Position numbers and translations under genes: made by a program. A DNA stretch of 64,000 nucleotides from Isoetes taiwanensis (lineage: Eukaryota > Streptophyta > Lycopodiopsida > Isoetales > Isoetaceae), in the NCBI GenBank assembly GCA_021234155.1, contig JAJEKV010000078.1, positions 436,001-500,000 of the forward strand, written 5' to 3'. Of the stretch, positions 58,891-64,000 are shown in pieces. Numbering within the stretch: the stretch's first letter is position 1; each line of letters opens with the position of its first letter. The notes beneath the pieces are model-generated. The model did no database searches and was not told where the DNA came from. It saw nothing but the letters and a program-made list of their open reading frames with translations.

Positions 58891-59106
58891 TCATATTTTC
58901 GTTGTAATTTCTTGTATCAGATCTTTGGCATCATAAAGTAATCCAGGGAATGTGTGTACCCTGATATATTTGATGACTTGTCTTCTTATGCCAACTTTGT
59001 CGAAACCGTTATCCACAAATCTTTCTATTAGTTCTCTAATGTCAGTTCCTGCCCCAATAGGGCTTGAATTTACATACATATATGGAAGAACTTGCGAAAT
59101 AATCAC
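58891..59106 (-). pseudogene. RT C-terminal (thumb) segment in the -1 frame
   Basis: This frame starts within the last codon of the RT ORF: the final ATG and TGA overlap a GTG that opens the new frame. It reads IISQVLPYMYVNSSP and LIERFVDNGFDKVGIRRQ, matching the helix-rich segment that normally follows FLDV-type motif D in Penelope-like RTs (I/V-S-Q-L...F...L-x-x-R/N-G-F/Y). The simplest reading is a 1-base deletion in this copy. It stops at 58891. Confidence 0.6.
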
Positions 59107-60968
59107 ATTTCTGGCTTGATGATATGGCCTACAGCTATCGCATGGATGAATTTCAAAGCTTTAAAAGGCAGTATGTCCCTCTTATCATATCTATAAGTCC
59201 GATAGATACCATTAGTCCTGTTGGCAATCTCAATGGTCATATTGAGAAAATTGGCTTTACATCCATGATTACTATCTTCATCAGCACCATTATAGTTGTT
59301 CATAAAAGTTTCCTCTTTGACACCCAAATATCTCATGTCATAAATGTTTATCCCAGCCTCCTCACCCAATGGTGTTTCTTTGAGATAATTTCTGATATTA
59401 GGACAGTTTATAGCAAACAAATCATCAATATATCTAAAGGTATGTCTGAATTTGCACACTTCATCGTATCTCCCTTGACTCGCTAAATTCTTGATAAACA
59501 TCATCTCAAACCATGCCAAATATAAATTACACCAACTAGGACTACAGGCAAATCCCATTGGAATGCCACTAATTTGTTTCCAAGTTCTGCTTCCCATGAT
59601 GATGTGACAGTTAGCAAGAAGCCAGTGATTGGCTTTAATAAAGGTACTTCTGTCCATTTTGAACCAGCATTTACCTTTGGGTTCGATCTTAAACCATTTG
59701 ACGGTATATTTGTCAATATTAGTCTTCTTGATCCATAATTCATTCTTATGATGTTTGATTTTCATTTGTTTCCAAGCAGCATCTATGACTAATTCCATGA
59801 TATGGCAGATACCAGTTTCTCCCTGCAAAGGAATATTCTCATAGCATTTAGTAATGTCTGCCACATATACTTCATGTATCTTAGGAGGAAGATTAATTAT
59901 CACATCATAAATGGAATTAATAACCCAACTTGAGTTGATCTTTCCAGGAAACAAAGTGCAAACTTTAGCACACATCATTTTGGAGATCTCAGGCCACATA
60001 CTTAGAATGTCATTGAGCCCAGCAGTCACTATTTGAGAAATTTCTGAGTAAATGGTGCCGTGTGCATTAGTAATCCATCTATAGTCACATTTATGGGCCT
60101 TAAATATGCCTAATAGATAAGGTAATTTTTCAGATTCGAAAAGGCTGTTGCCAATCAAATCCTGGATCTCGTTTTTGAGCTTGTCCTTGATCAATTCCTG
60201 GGATGTGTATATCTCTTGAAAATCCGAACTGCCAAGCCTTTCTAGAGCAATGTGTCTGATATGTAGAGGGCATATAAATGATGGGTTGTTGGTGGCTTTG
60301 TCAACACCTGATATGAAAAGATTTCTAACTAGCCATTCCAAATTGCTAGTAGCAGCTGCATCATTAAAAATAAACTTTCTGTTACTTTCTGCTTTGAAAG
60401 CATTAGTGATACTCCTGGATACTGTTTTCCAAACTTTGTTTTTGAAACCAGCTTTTTCCTCATCAGGAATATTAGGGTACATGTATTTGTGTACATCAAA
60501 GAGAGTATCACACATGTTGCTGATATCAGTTTCCAGAGCACACCAGTCAAGCATCCTATTAGGAATATGATTCAGTCCTTTTTTGAATTGGTTCCTTAGA
60601 AACTTATTTCTGATAATACCAAGGTTTGTGGTGCGTACATGCCCAATTTTTTTGTCTATGAAATTCTTCAGGTTGGGATTGCTACATGGGCATGGGACAA
60701 CTGATTCCTGTGCAAAAGTATTATATGGTTTATAGACCATATCTCTTAGATTTTCCACGTATTTCCATCCAAACATCGTGTTACTCATCATTTGCTGCCC
60801 ACTTACACCAAAGCATTCAAGGGCAATCCTGTGCACGATTTGAGGGACACAAATATAGTCTTGGATTTTTGATAAAAATGTGCAATGTATAATTTTCATC
60901 TTTGTTTTGGCACTTTCTTCTATCAGATGTCGCCTTCCTTGACAATCTACACTGATGAATTTAAGTTT
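59103..60968 (-). CDS. Penelope-like reverse transcriptase (ORF2 main exon)
   Basis: The open frame runs from a splice acceptor (TTTATTTACAG, exon from 60968) to 59103. The first ATG is at 60899, and residues below count from it (598 codons). RT motifs in order: GIFKAHKCDYRWITN (264-278), catalytic VADITKCYENIP (346-357), ISGIPMGFACSPSWCNLYL (443-461), RYIDDLFAI (489-497) and FLNMTIEI (551-558), then TYRYDKRD (568-575). YTNIP-like motif A, RY(I/V)DD and FL-x-(M/V)-x-(I/V) are Penelope-type. The N-terminal GHVRTTNLGIIRNKFLRN (86-103) is a conserved-looking block. Both catalytic positions (D348; D491 and D492) are intact. No endonuclease is attached. The C-terminal thumb follows in another frame. 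Confidence 0.78.
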   Translation of the reverse strand, partial: KLKFISVDCQGRRHLIEESAKTKMKIIHCTFLSKIQDYICVPQIVHRIALECFGVSGQQMMSNTMFGWKYVENLRDMVYKPYNTFAQESVVPCPCSNPNLKNFIDKKIGHVRTTNLGIIRNKFLRNQFKKGLNHIPNRMLDWCALETDISNMCDTLFDVHKYMYPNIPDEEKAGFKNKVWKTVSRSITNAFKAESNRKFIFNDAAATSNLEWLVRNLFISGVDKATNNPSFICPLHIRHIALERLGSSDFQEIYTSQELIKDKLKNEIQDLIGNSLFESEKLPYLLGIFKAHKCDYRWITNAHGTIYSEISQIVTAGLNDILSMWPEISKMMCAKVCTLFPGKINSSWVINSIYDVIINLPPKIHEVYVADITKCYENIPLQGETGICHIMELVIDAAWKQMKIKHHKNELWIKKTNIDKYTVKWFKIEPKGKCWFKMDRSTFIKANHWLLANCHIIMGSRTWKQISGIPMGFACSPSWCNLYLAWFEMMFIKNLASQGRYDEVCKFRHTFRYIDDLFAINCPNIRNYLKETPLGEEAGINIYDMRYLGVKEETFMNNYNGADEDSNHGCKANFLNMTIEIANRTNGIYRTYRYDKRDILPFKALKFIHAIAVGHIIKPEM

Positions 60969-61158
60969 CTGTAAATAAACACCTATCTAATGTTATATTT
61001 ATGCAAAGAGTCAATAAACTTAGGAGAGGTGGCCATTGAGATGTAATAGGCATTAATTTCCTAAAGTGGATAAACAAATCCAGTGGCCTATATGTCAAGC
61101 AAATGTAGTCTAATTATCTTTACATCTTACAGTAAATTGGTTTAGATATTCCACATAC

Positions 61159-61278
61159 CTTTATGATAGTAGGTTTACAGCAGTAGTATATATCTTTATA
61201 AAAACCATCCAGTCCTGCATCTATCCAATGGATTTCTGCAAAAACACGTTTTGTATAGTCATTTATGTTGCTGTAATA
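61159..61278 (-). CDS. Small middle exon joined in frame to the RT
   Basis: On the minus strand TCTATTTTATGCAG precedes 61278, and AAG followed by GTATGT ends the exon at 61159. The 120 bases are open in phase 0 (YYSNINDYTKRVFAEIHW, then KDIYYCCKPTIIK) and join in phase 0 to the RT exon at 60968 across a 190-bp intron. The peptide has no recognised domain. The exon call rests on strong splice sites and phase agreement. Confidence 0.5.
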
Positions 61279-61445
61279 CTGCATAAAATAGACCTTTGCC
61301 ACACTTGGTCAAAGTATCTAGTGTAGTGTTGAAAGCCGAGTGGCAATATATTTTGGTACTTTAGTATTACTTTTGAAAGAATCACCATTTTTAAATCATG
61401 AGAAACTACCATGGACTGAACACAAATGTATTGTAATAGTGTACC

Positions 61446-62978
61446 TTATTTATCATGTGTAAACTTCAGTGCCTGACCTCCGGTGTAATCTTTCATATCT
61501 GTTTTGTCATCATGGGATTTAGTAACAGAATATCCAACTGGGAGTTGTGTCCCAATGTACTCCACCGATGCATTATCTGACTCAGCAGGTGAGGATTTGG
61601 TAGGTGCCATGGTAATTCTTGGCGGTTTTGTCACGCGACTTTGCACACTAGCCGAGTGGCTATTGGTGCTTTTCCCTGACTGTCTTCTAGTATTATAGCT
61701 GCTGGAATTGTCGTTGCCCTTCAGGAATGAGATAGGTTTAATTGTCTTTTCGCAGATATCCACCATTTTGCATTTAGGTAGATTTATTTTCAGATCCGAC
61801 CATGGATCGGCGGCTAACTTCATGGTCATGATGATTAGTGTATCTCTGACTTCCAGATATGAGAGATACGCCATGATACTTGTCTTTAGGTTAGATTTCA
61901 GAAAATTTCTGAAAGCTACCATTTGACCTGCAATGGACAAGCCTGGATATATCACATCCAGATTATTAAATAAATACCAAATTGCATGGTCAAACCATGT
62001 CATGTTATCCCTGCATGCCCTGTTTTTTCCTTTTCCTCTGTCTTCACAGATACATTTGATGAAAGGGCACATAGTTCTCCATATTCTTTTAAGGTAGAAA
62101 TCATCCCGTGTGATTGTCGGATATGCCATATGGCCCTTCTGGCTAATGTACATAGTAGGATCAACGTTGCATGTTTTATCGAAAAAATGTGTATCAATAC
62201 ACATCTTAATCTCATCCTTATTGACAAATTTTTCCATTTTTTTAGCAGCAGTGCTGGCAGCAGCAAGTTGGTCAGTCGAGATGTTTCCGAGAATGATCCA
62301 CGCTTCCTTGCTGATAGGGGCAAGTGCTCCAAAATTTTTTGATCTCCAGATACCTTGATTGTAGGGAAAAGCATGGTTTTCTACCAATCTAATAGGTATA
62401 ATCGGAAACTTAAGACAATTATGTAGAGTGAAGTCAAAAGTACCACATTCATCAAGTTCAGTGCTCTTGTTGTCCATTTGCATGGTGATTTTGTCTTGTT
62501 CCGATAGTAAATTGTCACCAAATGGATCTTCCTCTTCTTCAATGCTTTCATTAAATATCAAAGGCTTCTCCCCTTTCTTCTTGATTTTATTAGCTGCATC
62601 CAAGGCTTTCAGACCAGTGAAGAATTGCTTTCTACAGGCCTCTTCTTCCTCTGTCCAGTGAAATATTTTGTCAGGTAGTGAGTCATAAACAGAATTGATG
62701 GCTAAATATATGCTGTCCCAATTGTCCCCAGCCTTGTTAATCCGAGGTGCCACTGAAATCCATTCACTGAAGCCCAAATGTGCAATTATAGAGAACTCAT
62801 CTGACTTTCTGGCATTTTCTCTTTGTAGGATATATTCATGTGCTTTGATGTCCTTTATACAGCCAAGTACAGTCTGGACAGCATAGCTGGGGCATTCGAT
62901 TTTGATGCTACTGTAACCAAGGTCAGCAAGGTCTTTTTTCCATGTTGGTAAAGCAAGTGGAATCTGTACTTCTCTTTC
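61446..62978 (-). CDS. ORF1 of the Penelope-like element, unknown function
   Basis: The frame of about 510 codons opens at a good acceptor (TTTTATTCCAG before 62978). The first in-frame ATG is far inside, and an in-frame stop lies a few codons upstream, so translation must come from an upstream exon or the start is lost. No known domain is seen. The core is rich in Lys, Asp and Trp (FHWTEEEEACRKQFF, MTWFDHAIWYLFNN). The C-terminal 90 residues are Ser/Thr/Lys-rich and look disordered and nucleic-acid binding. A Cys cluster lies in CPFIKCICEDRGKGKNRAC. It stops one base before a GTAC donor at 61444. Upstream ORFs of unknown role are known in endonuclease-lacking Penelope elements such as Athena, so a Gag-like role is possible but inferred. 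Confidence 0.6.
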   Translation of the reverse strand, partial: EREVQIPLALPTWKKDLADLGYSSIKIECPSYAVQTVLGCIKDIKAHEYILQRENARKSDEFSIIAHLGFSEWISVAPRINKAGDNWDSIYLAINSVYDSLPDKIFHWTEEEEACRKQFFTGLKALDAANKIKKKGEKPLIFNESIEEEEDPFGDNLLSEQDKITMQMDNKSTELDECGTFDFTLHNCLKFPIIPIRLVENHAFPYNQGIWRSKNFGALAPISKEAWIILGNISTDQLAAASTAAKKMEKFVNKDEIKMCIDTHFFDKTCNVDPTMYISQKGHMAYPTITRDDFYLKRIWRTMCPFIKCICEDRGKGKNRACRDNMTWFDHAIWYLFNNLDVIYPGLSIAGQMVAFRNFLKSNLKTSIMAYLSYLEVRDTLIIMTMKLAADPWSDLKINLPKCKMVDICEKTIKPISFLKGNDNSSSYNTRRQSGKSTNSHSASVQSRVTKPPRITMAPTKSSPAESDNASVEYIGTQLPVGYSVTKSHDDKTDMKDYTGGQALKFTHDK

Positions 62979-63134
62979 CTGGAATAAAATGCAGTTGTCC
63001 ACCAGTTAAAGGTAAACATATATAAAATGTAACAAGAATGGAGAACCATATAAATGTAAACACATGAGCTAAATATCAAAATTTGGGATACAAATGTCAC
63101 TGGTAAAACCAATGAACAGAAGTATCTAAAAAAA

Positions 63135-64000
63135 CCCAGTCACAGCTAGCCTTAACCTCAGTCAACTAGCAGGAGCATCTACCAAGGTCAATCCCTACGG
63201 TAGTATTATCTGCCCACACTAAGACCAAAGTCTATGTTGGCATTTGTAAACCCAAATTTGTGTATTTACCCCATATGCATAATCATAGTCCATAATTCTT
63301 AAAATCTTAGGCATATCCAACCAATACTTCAAACAACATTCTATGTAATGCAATCATTTGTAATATTACACACCATTAATATGGTTCATACAGCCACGTA
63401 ATGTTTAAACATTCTGCTCCATTAAGGTACTATCTCAGTATGTCAAAGTAGTACTTTATTATGCACAGACCACATATGTCAATAAAATATGCTGTTTATG
63501 TATCAAGTTGGATCTATTTTTTTATGCCTCACATGAAAACTTAGTCTTATTGTTCCAATATCAAATAGTTCAAACGAAACTTCCATCATATAGTAATGCA
63601 TGTAAACTTTGTCATTGCCACATATCCAAAACATTTTCATTTTTCATAAAGGCCCAAACATGTATTCACAAAGATAAAATCATTTCTGTACCATGTCTTT
63701 CTTTGTCATTTTACAATTTTCATTCCTTTTTAACAGTAAGACCATCTTAAAAATCCAAGCTTAAAAGCTTATGACCAAAACCCAAAAATACATGTTTCAC
63801 AATGTCATCACTTAGTGCTCACATAGTTTATCACAGACTTAAAATACTGGACTAGGGCGATGTTATGATCATAGATATCAGCATATTCATAATCAGATCA
63901 CGCCTATCATGGAGAACAAACCGAATTCGAAATGTAAATCGCTGGCTCATGCGGATTACTTGTATCGGAAGCATTACTTCCTATCGATCAGTGCCATACT
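63135..64000 (-). repeat. Right copy of the element's long direct repeat (cut by window end)
   Basis: It begins CCCAGTCACAGCTAGCC after an A-run, like the left copy, and continues to the last base of the window. In the element's orientation this is the 5' side and should carry its promoter. Confidence 0.93.

Larger units (their letters stand above)
56206..64000 (-). mobile_element. Penelope-like retroelement with ORF1, introns and long direct repeats
   Basis: Transcription is on the minus strand: right repeat, ORF1, middle exon, RT, non-coding part, left repeat. The direct repeats start at 63135 and 56206, both at an A-run followed by CCCAGTCACAGC, and are at least 866 bp long. They resemble the pseudo-LTRs that Penelope-like elements form by tandem insertion. 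The RT has Penelope-type motifs but no GIY-YIG endonuclease is seen. Predicted introns fit too, since this group is known to keep introns. The element runs off the right edge, so its full repeat is not seen. Confidence 0.72.

Noticed and set aside
59103-60899. RT as a telomerase catalytic subunit
   Set aside because: There is no recognisable TERT-specific T motif or N-terminal RNA-binding domain, and the neighbouring direct repeats and ORF1 point to a mobile element.
61120-61302. 60-codon ORF read as a stand-alone gene
   Set aside because: It lacks a true ATG and is better explained as the exon 61159-61278 with flanking intron sequence.

Overview
The window is plant nuclear DNA that is mostly transposable elements, with a few host-gene islands. 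Plant origin is supported by fragments of an NPH3-family gene, a p23-type HSP90 co-chaperone and a PRT6-like protein, by a family-90 glycosyltransferase gene with a canonical GT-AG intron, and by Ty1/copia and Ty3/gypsy elements with plant-style primer sites. Long decayed repeats, nested insertions and sparse genes suggest a large genome. A HET-domain gene and a Penelope-like reverse transcriptase without a visible endonuclease would fit a non-flowering lineage such as a fern, lycophyte, moss or conifer. That placement is inference.

Layout. 1-4387 is the internal part of a decayed Ty3/gypsy element on the minus strand (gag, protease, RT, start of RNase H), with its primer site and the inner edge of its LTR near 4368-4388. 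4.4-7.2 kb is mostly unassigned and is followed by a C/T-rich tract. 7.66-15.09 kb is a Ty1/copia gag-pol on the plus strand, split by an antisense 3.6 kb LINE (9481-13049) and a 271 bp inverted-repeat element (14271-14541). 15.1-15.4 kb is the 3' end of another LINE. 15.5-20.5 kb and 25.7-29.0 kb carry copies of one repeat unit that includes a HET-domain gene. Only the copy at 27072-28967 has an intact 631-codon frame. A LINE at 16708-17657 sits in a broken copy and is flanked by a duplication of about 465 bp. 20.5-25.7 kb holds minisatellites and unassigned sequence.

32.8-37.3 kb carries host-gene remains: an NPH3 fragment with two frame breaks, cut by a LINE that has only ORF1; three consecutive C-terminal exons of a p23-like gene; and one PRT6-like exon. 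41685-44599 is a short copia-type element with two 188 bp LTRs that read as identical, a CTTAC target duplication and a defective interior. 45349-46779 is the best complete host gene, a two-exon GT90 (Rumi/DUF821-type) glycosyltransferase.

50.4-64 kb is a cluster of related repeats. Two 2.5 kb direct repeats are followed by an intron-containing Penelope-like retroelement on the minus strand (ORF1, small middle exon, RT). It is flanked by direct repeats of at least 866 bp, and the right one runs off the window. This element and the HET repeat unit are the most unusual content. No rRNA, tRNA or CRISPR array was seen.
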